A stretch of DNA of 64,000 nt from an uncultured Bacteroidota bacterium. GTDB lineage: Bacteria > Bacteroidota > Bacteroidia > Flavobacteriales > Flavobacteriaceae. The notes below the pieces were generated by a model. It did no database searches and had not been told where the DNA came from. It worked only from the letters and a program-made list of their open reading frames with translations. This document shows positions 34,249-42,652 of this stretch, piece by piece. Both the position numbers and the translations under genes were made by a program. The first letter of the stretch is position 1. Every line of letters begins with the position of its first letter. The stretch lies in the NCBI GenBank assembly GCA_902622595.1, contig CACNQM010000003.1:62001-126000 (forward strand), given 5' to 3'.

Positions 34249-35019
34249 TTAGTTATGAATAGAAACTAATTCAAGTGTTACAAAATTTTGATGATCGCTT
34301 GCAGATTGAACACCTTCTCTAAGTTTTGTGCCTTGAAAAGTATCACCCATAGATTCCCAACCTGTCCTAGAAACTCCAGGTACTCCAATGTTAAAAAAGA
34401 AATGAGTAGCATTTTTATATGCATTATCTGTTCTCTCATAAATTTTCGCAAGACCCCAGTATCTGTGTTGTCCCATTAAAATTTCTTTTTCAACCAACGG
34501 TTTGATTATTTCAGATTCCCAGCTTTCAAAATCATCAGATTTTGCTATTGTAGATGTAATACTCATTCTATCTCCTGGTTCTAAATCCCCACCTGCAAGT
34601 ATGGTCCACGACACTCCCTCAATATGGTAGTTTCTTCTTTCATTACTTGAACTAGGCGAAGCATCAAACATTCTTGAAATTGCTCTTCTTGACATCTTAC
34701 CCTTATATACTTCTTGAGCGTAAGCAACGTAGTCTGCAGAGCTATAATTTGCCAATTGCTCTTTACTAGCAAAACTTGTAATTATAAAGTAATCAGCAGG
34801 ATTATCTCTCTGGTCGTTTGTTTGAATAACTTTCCAGACTGCTTGTTGAGTTTGTACCCCATCTTCAATTGCTTTTTTGTGAAGTGGCCCCCAAAATTTT
34901 TCAGTTTGGAGATAATCATTTTCAGTCCCTTCTATCAGGTCTACAGCGCTAACTATAGCATATTGAGCTGAAGAAGTTATTGTGAAAATAAATGATAATA
35001 ATAGTAATATTTTTTTCAT
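34249..35019 (-). CDS. exported two-domain paralogue 1 of a six-gene array (last gene)
   Basis: 256 aa, signal peptide 1-18 (ITSSA|QY). No named family recognised. The mature protein has two similar halves: VDLIEGTENDYLQTEKFW then AVWKV, and IAKSDDFESWESEIIKP then RYWGLAKIYE, suggesting a pair of dimeric alpha/beta-barrel (ferredoxin-like) domains. Linker hallmarks shared by the array are YKGKMSRRAISRM, NERRNYH and AGGDLEPGD. Gap of 11 nt to the next gene upstream and a strong terminator downstream. No lipobox and no sorting domain, so periplasmic or released. Confidence 0.75.
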   Translation of the reverse strand: MKKILLLLSFIFTITSSAQYAIVSAVDLIEGTENDYLQTEKFWGPLHKKAIEDGVQTQQAVWKVIQTNDQRDNPADYFIITSFASKEQLANYSSADYVAYAQEVYKGKMSRRAISRMFDASPSSSNERRNYHIEGVSWTILAGGDLEPGDRMSITSTIAKSDDFESWESEIIKPLVEKEILMGQHRYWGLAKIYERTDNAYKNATHFFFNIGVPGVSRTGWESMGDTFQGTKLREGVQSASDHQNFVTLELVSIHN

Positions 35020-35030
35020 TTTTTTTTGTT

Positions 35031-35804
35031 TTAGTTACGTGATGATACTAATTCGAGAATAATTTGATCAGCATGTTGACTAGCCGCTGATAGTCCTTGT
35101 TGAAGTTTTTGAAATTTAAAACTATCAGTTGGGAGTTCATCAACCATAGAACCACCTTCTACAGGTCTATTAAAAAAGAAATGTGTCATACCCTCATAAG
35201 CATTTTCAGTTCTTTCATAAACTCTTGCTAAACGCCAGTATCTATGTTTACCGTTGATTATAGCCTTTTCAACATATGGTTTAAAAAATAAAGATTCATA
35301 ATTTTCAAAATCATCATTTTGAGCCTGAGTTGGAGTTATAATAAATGTATCTCCTGGCTCTAGGTCTCCGCCAGCCCAGATTGTTCTATCAACTGTTTCT
35401 AAATGATAGTTTCTTCTTTCTTTACTTTCAGATCCCACATTTCCCATAATTCTTTCAATTCTTGCATTAGAAATTTTTCCCTTATGAGCTTCTTTTGCTA
35501 AAGCAACCCAATCTTGGCTAGTCCAGCTTTCATTATATGCGTCTAACTGTTCTTTGGAACTAAATCCAGTATTTATAATATAGTGAGGACCGTTTTCACC
35601 TACTTCAGAGGTTACTTTCCATACTGATTGCCACTCTTGTATTCCTTTTTCTATAGCAAGTTCATGAATTGGCCCAAAAAAAGCTTCGAGAGCCAGATAC
35701 TGATCTTCTTGACCTTCATTTAATTGAACAGCACTCAAAATATTATATTGAGCACTAATATTTAAGGTTAACGAAAGTGTAAATAGTAATATAAATTTTT
35801 TCAT
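35031..35804 (-). CDS. exported two-domain paralogue 2 of a six-gene array
   Basis: 257 aa from the ATG at 35802-35804 (MKKFILLFTLSLT); a longer frame to 35840 has no signal peptide at its start and runs into the upstream gene. Signal peptide ends NISA|QY. Belongs with paralogues 1 and 5: it shares GFSSKEQLDAYNESW exactly with paralogue 5 and AGGDLEPGD plus RYW-LA-VYERT-NAY with paralogue 1. It departs from the array pattern in the linker (HKGKISNARIERI). Function unknown. Confidence 0.75.
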   Translation of the reverse strand: MKKFILLFTLSLTLNISAQYNILSAVQLNEGQEDQYLALEAFFGPIHELAIEKGIQEWQSVWKVTSEVGENGPHYIINTGFSSKEQLDAYNESWTSQDWVALAKEAHKGKISNARIERIMGNVGSESKERRNYHLETVDRTIWAGGDLEPGDTFIITPTQAQNDDFENYESLFFKPYVEKAIINGKHRYWRLARVYERTENAYEGMTHFFFNRPVEGGSMVDELPTDSFKFQKLQQGLSAASQHADQIILELVSSRN

Positions 35805-35820
35805 AATTTTTAATTTAAAG

Positions 35821-36573
35821 TTATTCGACAATGTATACAAGTGTTAGCTCTGTTGAATCCATCATGTCTCTTGATGAATTGATTCCTTCCCACATTTTAT
35901 CCCATTTAAATCCAGACGGGACATCATATTCATTTGAACTTGTCCTCAGGTTCCATGCCATATGAGACCAGTCATAGGCATTATCTGACTTCTGTACAAC
36001 TTTAGCAAGTATCCATTGTCTAATATTTCCTTTAAGAATATTATCCTCTGCTACAGGTTTCCATACCATAGTTTCATAGTTTTCAAAATCATCAGATTTT
36101 TTTGACATTACATTTATGGTTGCTACATCTCCAACCTTGACATCTCCTCCAGCAAGTATTGTTGCTGAAATACCTTCTAAAATGTAGGTCCTTCTTTCAT
36201 TTTCAGCATCATAATCTGAATTATTAAAGAATCTACTAATAGCTCGTCTTGACATTTTACCTTTGTACGCCTCTTGAGCAAGTTCTAAAGGGTTATATCC
36301 ATTTTCAAATTGTTCTAAAGATGAGTAGCTTTCAAAAATAAAATATTCGGCAGCGGATTCTTGATCATTGGATTTTGGAGTTCTTTTCCAAATAGACCAA
36401 CCGTTATGAAGTCCTTTTTCAACAGCTTCTTCATGAACTTGTGACCAAAATTTCTCAAGTTCTAGATATTCCTTTTCACCACCTTCTTTTAAATCAACAG
36501 CAATCATTCTTGCATACTGAGCTGAGGTAGTTAATGTTAACATTAATGATAATGATAATAATATATTTTTCAT
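35821..36573 (-). CDS. exported two-domain paralogue 3 of a six-gene array
   Basis: 250 aa, signal peptide ends TTSA|QY. Second subgroup with paralogue 4: VDLKEG, ELEKFW, KGLHNGWSIWKRTP in half 1, and KKSDDFENYETMVWKP, RQWILAKV, SDNAYDWSHM in half 2. Linker YKGKMSRRAISRF and NERRTY are as in paralogue 1. C-terminus SSRDMMDSTEL resembles paralogues 4 and 5. Separated by 16 nt from paralogue 2. Function unknown. Confidence 0.75.
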   Translation of the reverse strand: MKNILLSLSLMLTLTTSAQYARMIAVDLKEGGEKEYLELEKFWSQVHEEAVEKGLHNGWSIWKRTPKSNDQESAAEYFIFESYSSLEQFENGYNPLELAQEAYKGKMSRRAISRFFNNSDYDAENERRTYILEGISATILAGGDVKVGDVATINVMSKKSDDFENYETMVWKPVAEDNILKGNIRQWILAKVVQKSDNAYDWSHMAWNLRTSSNEYDVPSGFKWDKMWEGINSSRDMMDSTELTLVYIVE

Positions 36574-36592
36574 TTGATATTTTTTTAAATAA

Positions 36593-37360
36593 TTAGTTAA
36601 TAGACATTATACAAGTTAATATTGATGGGTCTGTCATATCCCTGGAAGATTCAATACCCTCCCAAAGTTTTTCCCATTCAAAACCTGATTCACCTGACCA
36701 CTCACCAGGATTTTCAGCTTGTAAATTAAAGACCATATTAGTCCATCCTTCATAGGCATTCTCAGATCGTCCAATAGCCTCAACTAAGGCCCATTGTCTT
36801 AAATTACCTAAAAGTATATTTCTTTCAGCTACTGGTTTCCAAACTTTAGATTCATACTCTTCAAAATCATCTGTTTTTTTGTTCATAAAGTTAATTGAAA
36901 CTTTATCCCCAGTTTTTATATCTCCTCCAGCAAGAATAGTTGCGTCAACCACTCTCAGAGTGTAACTTCTTCTTTCTTTACTTGAGTCTTGCCAGCTGCT
37001 GGCCATTCTTTCAATAGCTCTCTTTGACATTTTACCTTTATACGCCATTTGCGCAAGATTTAATCCGTCTTGATTAGCAGTACCATTTTGAATAGCTTCA
37101 TATTGTTCTACAGTATATGAATCAAACAAAATATACTCAGGAGCTGAAGGGTCTTCATTATTTCCTTCAGTTTTCCACAATGACCATCCAGTTCTAAGTC
37201 CTTGTTTAATAGCTTCTTTGTGAATTCCTGCATAGAACTTTTCAAGTTTTAGATACTCTTCTTCAGCACCCTCTTTTAAATCAACTGCTGTCATAACTAC
37301 AATTTGTGAATTAACAGAAAATGTAAAAAGAATTGATAGTAATAATAATAATTGTCTCAT
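36593..37360 (-). CDS. exported two-domain paralogue 4 of a six-gene array
   Basis: 255 aa, signal peptide ends SVNS|QI. Closest to paralogue 3: AVDLKEGAEEEYLKLEKF, GLRTGWSLWK, MAYKGKMSKRAIERM, LAGGDIKTGD, DDFEEYESKVWKP, RQWALVEA, SSRDMTD. Gap of 19 nt to the next. Two ferredoxin-like halves predicted. No catalytic motif evident; conserved aromatic and acidic residues are the main constant features. Confidence 0.75.
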   Translation of the reverse strand: MRQLLLLLSILFTFSVNSQIVVMTAVDLKEGAEEEYLKLEKFYAGIHKEAIKQGLRTGWSLWKTEGNNEDPSAPEYILFDSYTVEQYEAIQNGTANQDGLNLAQMAYKGKMSKRAIERMASSWQDSSKERRSYTLRVVDATILAGGDIKTGDKVSINFMNKKTDDFEEYESKVWKPVAERNILLGNLRQWALVEAIGRSENAYEGWTNMVFNLQAENPGEWSGESGFEWEKLWEGIESSRDMTDPSILTCIMSIN

Positions 37361-37381
37361 AGTTTTAATATTAATTTTAAT

Positions 37382-38158
37382 TTAATGTGATGATATGACT
37401 TCTAACTCAATTGCATCCAACATATCTCTGGATTCAGCTAGGCCCTCAAATAATTTTTGATACTTAAATGTACCTATGGTCTCCATCATCTCATCAGAAT
37501 ATGAAGACTCATTATTTTTATTGAATACCATATGAGTCAAGTTTTCATAAGCGTTTTGATTCTTTTCATATATATTTACAAAGGCCCATCCTCCATGATT
37601 TCCTTTTAAAACTTCTTTTTGAATTAATGGCATCCAAACTTTAGTCTCATAATTTTCAAAGTCGTCATTTTTTTTAACCATTGGATTCATTGAAGCTTTA
37701 TCTCCAGGATTCCAGTCTCCTCCAATAAAAGGTGTCGCTGCAATTAATTCTACATGATAGTTTCTTCTCTCATTGCTATAATCCCCGACAGAATTCATCA
37801 TTCTCGAAATAGCTCTTCCAGACATTTTACCCCTGTAAACTCTCCTTGCAAAATTTGCCCATGCATCAGTGGACCAACTCTCGTTGTATGCATCTAACTG
37901 TTCTTTACTAGAAAATCCAGTTATAATAATGTAGTCAGGATAATCCTCATTCTGTCCTTCTGAAGTTACCTTGAAAACAGTTTGGCTATTTTGAACTCCT
38001 GCTTCAATTGTGGCGTCGTGAATAGGGCCAAAGAACTCCTCTAGTTTAAGATACCCCTCATCAGATCCTTCTTTAACGTCTATAGCACTTATGATAGCAT
38101 ATTGTGCATTAGTTGTTACTGTAAATAATAATATAATAGTTAGTATTAAGTTTTTCAT
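37382..38158 (-). CDS. exported two-domain paralogue 5 of a six-gene array
   Basis: 258 aa, signal peptide ends TTNA|QY. Subgroup of paralogues 1 and 2: AIDVKEGSDEGYLKLEEFF, PIHDATIEAGVQ, VFKVTSE, GFSSKEQLDAYNESW, YRGKMSGRAISRM, NERRNYHVE, NDDFENYETKVW. It departs from the array pattern in half 2 (HGGWAFVNIYE in place of R-W-LAK-YE). Gaps of 21 and 10 nt to its neighbours. Function unknown. Confidence 0.75.
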   Translation of the reverse strand: MKNLILTIILLFTVTTNAQYAIISAIDVKEGSDEGYLKLEEFFGPIHDATIEAGVQNSQTVFKVTSEGQNEDYPDYIIITGFSSKEQLDAYNESWSTDAWANFARRVYRGKMSGRAISRMMNSVGDYSNERRNYHVELIAATPFIGGDWNPGDKASMNPMVKKNDDFENYETKVWMPLIQKEVLKGNHGGWAFVNIYEKNQNAYENLTHMVFNKNNESSYSDEMMETIGTFKYQKLFEGLAESRDMLDAIELEVISSH

Positions 38159-38168
38159 TTTTTAAATT

Positions 38169-38921
38169 TTAATTAAGTATATATATACATGTTAATTCCT
38201 CGGCATCAAGCATTTCTCTTGATTCCTGAACTAGACCCATTAATTGAGTAGTTTTATAGTCCCAATCAGGAGTTGTGTTTTGTGTTTGAGCAAATGTATC
38301 GCCATTCATGATATTAAATGCAATATGAGTAGCATCTCCAGGGAAGTTTTCACTTTTATTATCAACCTTGGCAAGTCCCCAAAATTTCCTAATTCCTTCT
38401 TGTATTTGTTGTTCTGCAATTGGCTTCCAAACATTCAATTCAAGATCTTCGAAATTTTCATTTTGTTGAGTCATGTAGTGAAAATACATTTTATCTCCTG
38501 GCTTGATAGAACTTCCAGCATAAACTGTTCCTCCAACCCATGAAATTTGTAGTGGCCTAGCTTCAGCGACAATTCCACTACCATCCATCATTTTTGAAAT
38601 TGCTCTTTGACTTTTTCCGAGAGCTTTCTGCATAAAAGGAGCCCATTCCTGTTGACTTAGTTGCTTCTCGTCATTATTTCCAACTACAACATAGTATTGT
38701 GCCCATCCATCATCACCTTCCTTAGGTGTTCTTTTCCATACTGACCATCCGGTTCTATATCCAGCATCAATTAATGCTTTATTGATAGACATCCAGTTTT
38801 TTTCAAAAGCTAGATATTCCATGTCTTTTCCATCTTCAATAACAATGGGAATCCAAGTTGAAGATTGACTGAAAGTATTTAATGTTACAAACATTAAAAA
38901 CGTAAGTAGTAAATTTTTCAT
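38169..38921 (-). CDS. exported two-domain paralogue 6 of a six-gene array (first gene, divergent)
   Basis: 250 aa, signal peptide ends NTFS|QS. The most divergent member: IEDGKDMEYLAFEKNW, AGYRTGWSVWKRTP, KSQRAISKMM, YAGSSIKPGD, ENFEDLELNVWKP, RKFWGLAKV and SREMLDAEEL still align with the others. It has lost the ERR-Y segment of the linker. It is promoter-proximal, about 80 nt downstream of the tmRNA 3' end, with no clear TAnnTTTG box in between, so array transcription may start weakly or read through from tmRNA. Confidence 0.72.
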   Translation of the reverse strand: MKNLLLTFLMFVTLNTFSQSSTWIPIVIEDGKDMEYLAFEKNWMSINKALIDAGYRTGWSVWKRTPKEGDDGWAQYYVVVGNNDEKQLSQQEWAPFMQKALGKSQRAISKMMDGSGIVAEARPLQISWVGGTVYAGSSIKPGDKMYFHYMTQQNENFEDLELNVWKPIAEQQIQEGIRKFWGLAKVDNKSENFPGDATHIAFNIMNGDTFAQTQNTTPDWDYKTTQLMGLVQESREMLDAEELTCIYILN

Positions 38922-38998
38922 TATTATAAATTAGTTTGATTAATGATTCAATTTATAAAAGAATTTGTAAAAATAAAAATGAATTAAAATAGAATTTG

Positions 38999-39393
38999 TG
39001 GAGTCGGCGGGATTCGAACCCGCGTCCAAACAATTAATTAAATTACCTTCTACAAGCTTATTTATCTTTAAATTTTCGAGAGAATACTTGGTAGATAACA
39101 ACCAAAATATTATCCTTATCACTTTAATTTCAAATTTTATTCAGTGACAATAAAACTCTAGATTAACTTAATGGTATCTCATATATAAAAACTGTTAATC
39201 AAAGTTTTTATGAGATATCTAACTTCTCAACCTAGTTGAGATTTGCAAAGACTTACTATAATTCAGTCAATTATGCAGCTAGAGCGTAGTTATTTTCGCC
39301 ATTTAAAAGTTGAAAATTAATTTAACGAGTTTATTTTCAAACCTCGACCTGCTAATAAAAAAATTAGTATTGCTGTCAAAACCTGTCGACCCC
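38999..39393 (-). ncRNA. ssrA: tmRNA (ssrA), tag GENNYALAA
   Basis: About 395 nt on the minus strand. The tRNA-like ends pair: 5' GGGGTCG with 3' CGACTCC, discriminator A at 38999, and no encoded CCA. The T-arm reads CGCGGGTTCGAATCCCGCCG and the 5' part GACAGGTTTTGACAGC is typical. The tag frame at 39271-39300 reads GGC GAA AAT AAC TAC GCT CTA GCT GCA TAA, that is GENNYALAA and stop. It rescues stalled ribosomes and marks products for proteolysis. One-piece, not permuted. Confidence 0.95.
39271..39300 (-). other. tmRNA proteolysis-tag reading frame
   Basis: Nine codons plus TAA encode GENNYALAA; resume codon GGC. The tag ends in ALAA as required for ClpXP/ClpAP-type recognition and matches Bacteroidota tags. 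Confidence 0.93.
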
Positions 39394-39419
39394 CAAAATT
39401 TCAAAGTACAATAGACTTG

Positions 39420-39427
39420 CAAAGATA
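39420..39427 (-). promoter_or_regulatory. -7 box of tmRNA promoter
   Basis: Minus-strand TATCTTTG fits TAnnTTTG, about 27 nt before the mature tmRNA 5' end, leaving a short leader to be removed by RNase P. It lies between the kdsA stop and tmRNA. Confidence 0.4.
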
Positions 39428-39439
39428 TAATAATTAAGA

Positions 39440-40240
39440 TTAAAGTTTAGAGGTTACTTCTTTTAATTCTAATAGATTGGAAAGTAAATTTTCAAGGTTT
39501 TTAATATCTAACATGTTAGATCCGTCACTTTTTGCCTCAGATAGCTTAGTGTGTGTTTCAAGAAAGATGCCATCTACATTATTTACTATTCCAGCTCTTG
39601 CTAATGACTCAATATGCTCGGGACTTCCCCCTGTAATTCCAGAAATTTGATTTGGCTTTTGAACTGAATGAGTCACATCTAAAATAGTCGGGGCAAATTT
39701 TTTTAATTCTGAGATTCCTCTGAAGTCAACAATTAGATCATTGTAGCCAAATTGAGTCCCTCTCTCTGTTATAATCACTTTATCGTTCCCGGATTGTTTA
39801 ACTTTATCAACTGCATATTTCATGCTTTCTGCACTCATAAACTGTCCCTTTTTTATATTAATTGTTTTCTCAGTTTTAGCTGCATTTACTAATATATCCG
39901 TCTGTCTAGCTAAGAAAGCTGGAATTTGAATTATATCAACATATTCAGCAGCCAATTTTGCTTCATCCTTACCATGTATATCTGTTATAACTGGAACATT
40001 AAACTCAGATTTTATCATCTTCAAGATTTTTAATGCTTTTAAATCTCCAATACCAGTGAAACTATCAAGTCTAGTTCTATTTGCTTTTCTATAGCTACCT
40101 TTAAATACAAGTGGTATTGATAGTTTTGAAGTTATTAAAATAAGTTTTTCTGCTATATCAAGAGCAATCTTTTCTCCTTCTATTGAACATGGTCCAGCTA
40201 TTAATAGAAATTTATTTTTTGATATTTTATCTGTAATCAT
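39440..40240 (-). CDS. kdsA: 3-deoxy-8-phosphooctulonate synthase (KdsA)
   Basis: 266 aa. Condenses PEP with arabinose 5-phosphate to KDO-8-P for LPS. Family segments: IAGPCSIEGEK, FKGSYRKANRT, VPVITDIHG, KKGQFMSAESM, ITERGTQFGYNDLIVDFRG, DVTHSVQKP and IFLETHT. Cys18 in AGPCSIE, with the later His, Glu and Asp, suggests the metal-dependent class. Lies 2 nt after ftsE. KdsC for the next step is at 24 kb. Confidence 0.92.
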   Translation of the reverse strand: MITDKISKNKFLLIAGPCSIEGEKIALDIAEKLILITSKLSIPLVFKGSYRKANRTRLDSFTGIGDLKALKILKMIKSEFNVPVITDIHGKDEAKLAAEYVDIIQIPAFLARQTDILVNAAKTEKTINIKKGQFMSAESMKYAVDKVKQSGNDKVIITERGTQFGYNDLIVDFRGISELKKFAPTILDVTHSVQKPNQISGITGGSPEHIESLARAGIVNNVDGIFLETHTKLSEAKSDGSNMLDIKNLENLLSNLLELKEVTSKL

Positions 40241-40242
40241 AT

Positions 40243-40914
40243 TTATTTTCTTTTTACTTCAAATATACTTCCATCCTCACATTTATAAACCTCCCCATTT
40301 AATTTAAGAATTAGATTATAATCATGAGTGGCAATTATCATTGAGGTACCCATAGAATTCAACTTTTTAAATAGAAAAATTATTTCAGAGCTAGTTTCTG
40401 GATCTAGATTACCTGTAGGCTCGTCTGCAATAATTAATTCTGGATCATTTAACATTGACCTTGCGATTGCAACCCTTTGTTGTTCACCACCTGATAACTC
40501 ATCGGGAAACTTGTTAATAGGTAAGTTAAACCCAACCAATTCAAGAACTTTAGTAATTCGATTATTAATTTTGTTAATTTCTTTCCAACCTGTAGCTTCA
40601 AGAACAAATCTAAGATTGTCACTTATGCTTCTGTCACTTAAAAGTTTAAAATCTTGAAAGACAAATCCAATTTTTCTTCTTAAATAAGGTATATTATGTT
40701 CACTTAAATTATTAATATCATAATCTATCACTTTAAATAAATCAGATTTAGAAGGCTTTAAATTTCCAAAAATAGAATTAATAAAAGTTGTCTTTCCACT
40801 CCCTGTTTTTCCAATTAAAAATTTCATTTCACCTTTAGACAAATTGAAATTTATATTCTTTAGTATGTTTTCATTTCCTATTGTAAGATCAGTATTTTGT
40901 ATTTCTACCAACAT
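40243..40914 (-). CDS. ftsE: FtsE-like ABC transporter ATP-binding protein
   Basis: 223 aa from the ATG at 40912-40914 (MLVEIQNTDLTIG). Walker A GKTGSGKT, Q-loop FVFQDF, signature LSGGEQQR, Walker B LIIADEPTGNLD, H-loop ATHD. The size and the DEPTGNLD form fit FtsE, which with FtsX controls septal peptidoglycan hydrolases. No ftsX is next to it, which is usual in Bacteroidota. The longer frame to 40959 adds an unconserved hydrophobic stretch and is rejected. LolD/MacB-type ATPases are the alternative. Confidence 0.82.
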   Translation of the reverse strand: MLVEIQNTDLTIGNENILKNINFNLSKGEMKFLIGKTGSGKTTFINSIFGNLKPSKSDLFKVIDYDINNLSEHNIPYLRRKIGFVFQDFKLLSDRSISDNLRFVLEATGWKEINKINNRITKVLELVGFNLPINKFPDELSGGEQQRVAIARSMLNDPELIIADEPTGNLDPETSSEIIFLFKKLNSMGTSMIIATHDYNLILKLNGEVYKCEDGSIFEVKRK

Positions 40915-41026
40915 ATAAAATTGTATAAGCCAAAATAACAAATTATTGTAATACTTCATTGTTAATTATTATATAGTTTTTTTTGTTAGATTTCTTTCAT
41001 TTGCCTTTATTTGTATTTTATTTTTT

Positions 41027-42649
41027 ATGGCTAAAAAATTATTAATATTTATACTTCTCTTCCTAACTTCTTGTAATGAACAGGTAGACTTGATTGTCTA
41101 CAATGCAAGTGTTTTTACTTCAAATAATGAAAATCCATCAGCTTCTGCTTTTGCCGTTAAAGATGGAAAATTTATTTATGTTGGAGATGATTCGGTAATG
41201 TCTGAATTTTCATCATCTAACATTGTAAATGCTGAAGGTCTTCCAATTTACCCTGGCTTTATTGATTCTCATGCTCATTTTTATGGACTTGGGTTTTCGA
41301 ACGCTCAAGTAGACTTAAAGGGTACCAAAAGTCTTGAGGAAATTGTTGAGAAAGTTATTGAATTTGATAAGATGAATAATAGCAAATTTATAATTGGTAG
41401 AGGTTGGGATCAAAATGATTGGGAACTTAAATCCCTGCCTGTCAATAATTTATTAAATCAAGCATTTCCTAATAAGGCAGTTATTCTAGGAAGAATTGAC
41501 GGCCATGCATATCTAGTTAATAACTATGCATTAAATCTTGCAGGTATAAATAATTCGTCAAAAATTGAAGGTGGTGAATTTATTATATCAAATGGAAAAT
41601 TAACAGGGGTGCTTATTGATAATTCAATGCAGCTAATTGATAGTATAATTCCTGAACCTACTGAAGAGGAATCAATAAAGGCACTGCTCTCTGCGCAAGA
41701 TATAGCATTCGAAAATGGACTAACAACTATCTCAGAAGCGGGAATCTCCAGAAACCAAATAGAATTAATAGATAGTTTACAAAAATCAGGAATTCTTAAA
41801 ATTAAGATTTATGCAATGATTGAGAATGGTCCTGATGTTGATTATTATATAAACCAAGGTCCTTATAAAACAGATAGGTTAAACGTTAGATCAGTTAAGG
41901 TTTTAGCTGATGGGGCATTAGGTTCAAGAGGTGCAAGCATGATTGACGAATATTCTGACAGAAAAGGATATTATGGTTTGATGATAACTCCAGCTGATTC
42001 AATTAGAAGTTTAGCATTTAAATTAGCTGGTACTGGTTTCCAAATGAATACTCATGCAATTGGTGACAATGCAAATAGAGTTGTCCTTAATGCATATAGG
42101 GATGCCTTGTTTAATTACAGAGATCCTAGGTGGCGTGTTGAACATGCTCAAGTTTTAAAAGAAGACGATATCCAATTATTTAATCAAAAAATTATTCCAT
42201 CTGTGCAACCAACACATGCAACAAGTGATATGTATTGGCTTTACGATCGAATAGGCAAAGAAAGAGCCAAATATGCATATGCATACAAAGAACTTTATGA
42301 AAAATCAAAAGTTATTGCTTTTGGGACTGACTTTCCAGTTGAAGATATTAGCCCAATAATGACATTTTATTCTGCCACCATCAGAAAAGATAAAGACGGA
42401 TTCCCTGAAGATGGATTCCAAACTGAAAATATTATTAATAGGGCAGATGCGCTTCTAGCGATGACGATTTTTGGAGCATATGCAAACTTTGAGGAAGAAG
42501 AAAAAGGAAGTATTGAGTTAGGAAAAGATGCAGATTTTATAATTCTTGACAATGATATTATAACATCTTCAGAGGCCAGAATACCCAATACTAATGTCGT
42601 TGCAACCTTCATAAATGGTGAGTTAGTGTTTAACAGAAGATATAACTAA
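41027..42649 (+). CDS. amidohydrolase family lipoprotein (YtcJ-like)
   Basis: 540 aa. Lipobox LTSC at the end of a short signal peptide. Composite amidohydrolase fold: AFAVKDGKFIYVGD, metal motif GFIDSHAHF, VKVLADGALGSRGA, NTHAIGDNA, VEHAQVL, and FGTDFPVE near the end. This is the COG1574 group that hydrolyses N-acyl or formamide-type substrates; the actual substrate is unknown. Probably anchored facing the periplasm. Three bases before asnB, so in one operon. Confidence 0.85.
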   Translation: MAKKLLIFILLFLTSCNEQVDLIVYNASVFTSNNENPSASAFAVKDGKFIYVGDDSVMSEFSSSNIVNAEGLPIYPGFIDSHAHFYGLGFSNAQVDLKGTKSLEEIVEKVIEFDKMNNSKFIIGRGWDQNDWELKSLPVNNLLNQAFPNKAVILGRIDGHAYLVNNYALNLAGINNSSKIEGGEFIISNGKLTGVLIDNSMQLIDSIIPEPTEEESIKALLSAQDIAFENGLTTISEAGISRNQIELIDSLQKSGILKIKIYAMIENGPDVDYYINQGPYKTDRLNVRSVKVLADGALGSRGASMIDEYSDRKGYYGLMITPADSIRSLAFKLAGTGFQMNTHAIGDNANRVVLNAYRDALFNYRDPRWRVEHAQVLKEDDIQLFNQKIIPSVQPTHATSDMYWLYDRIGKERAKYAYAYKELYEKSKVIAFGTDFPVEDISPIMTFYSATIRKDKDGFPEDGFQTENIINRADALLAMTIFGAYANFEEEEKGSIELGKDADFIILDNDIITSSEARIPNTNVVATFINGELVFNRRYN

Positions 42650-42652
42650 TAT

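Noticed and set aside
34249-38921. six-gene array as an assembly artefact or recent amplification
   Set aside because: The six proteins differ through most positions and have different gap lengths; no long identical DNA is visible between copies.
38940-39122. 60-codon minus-strand frame next to the array
   Set aside because: It is inside and just after the tmRNA 3' half, which explains the sequence fully.
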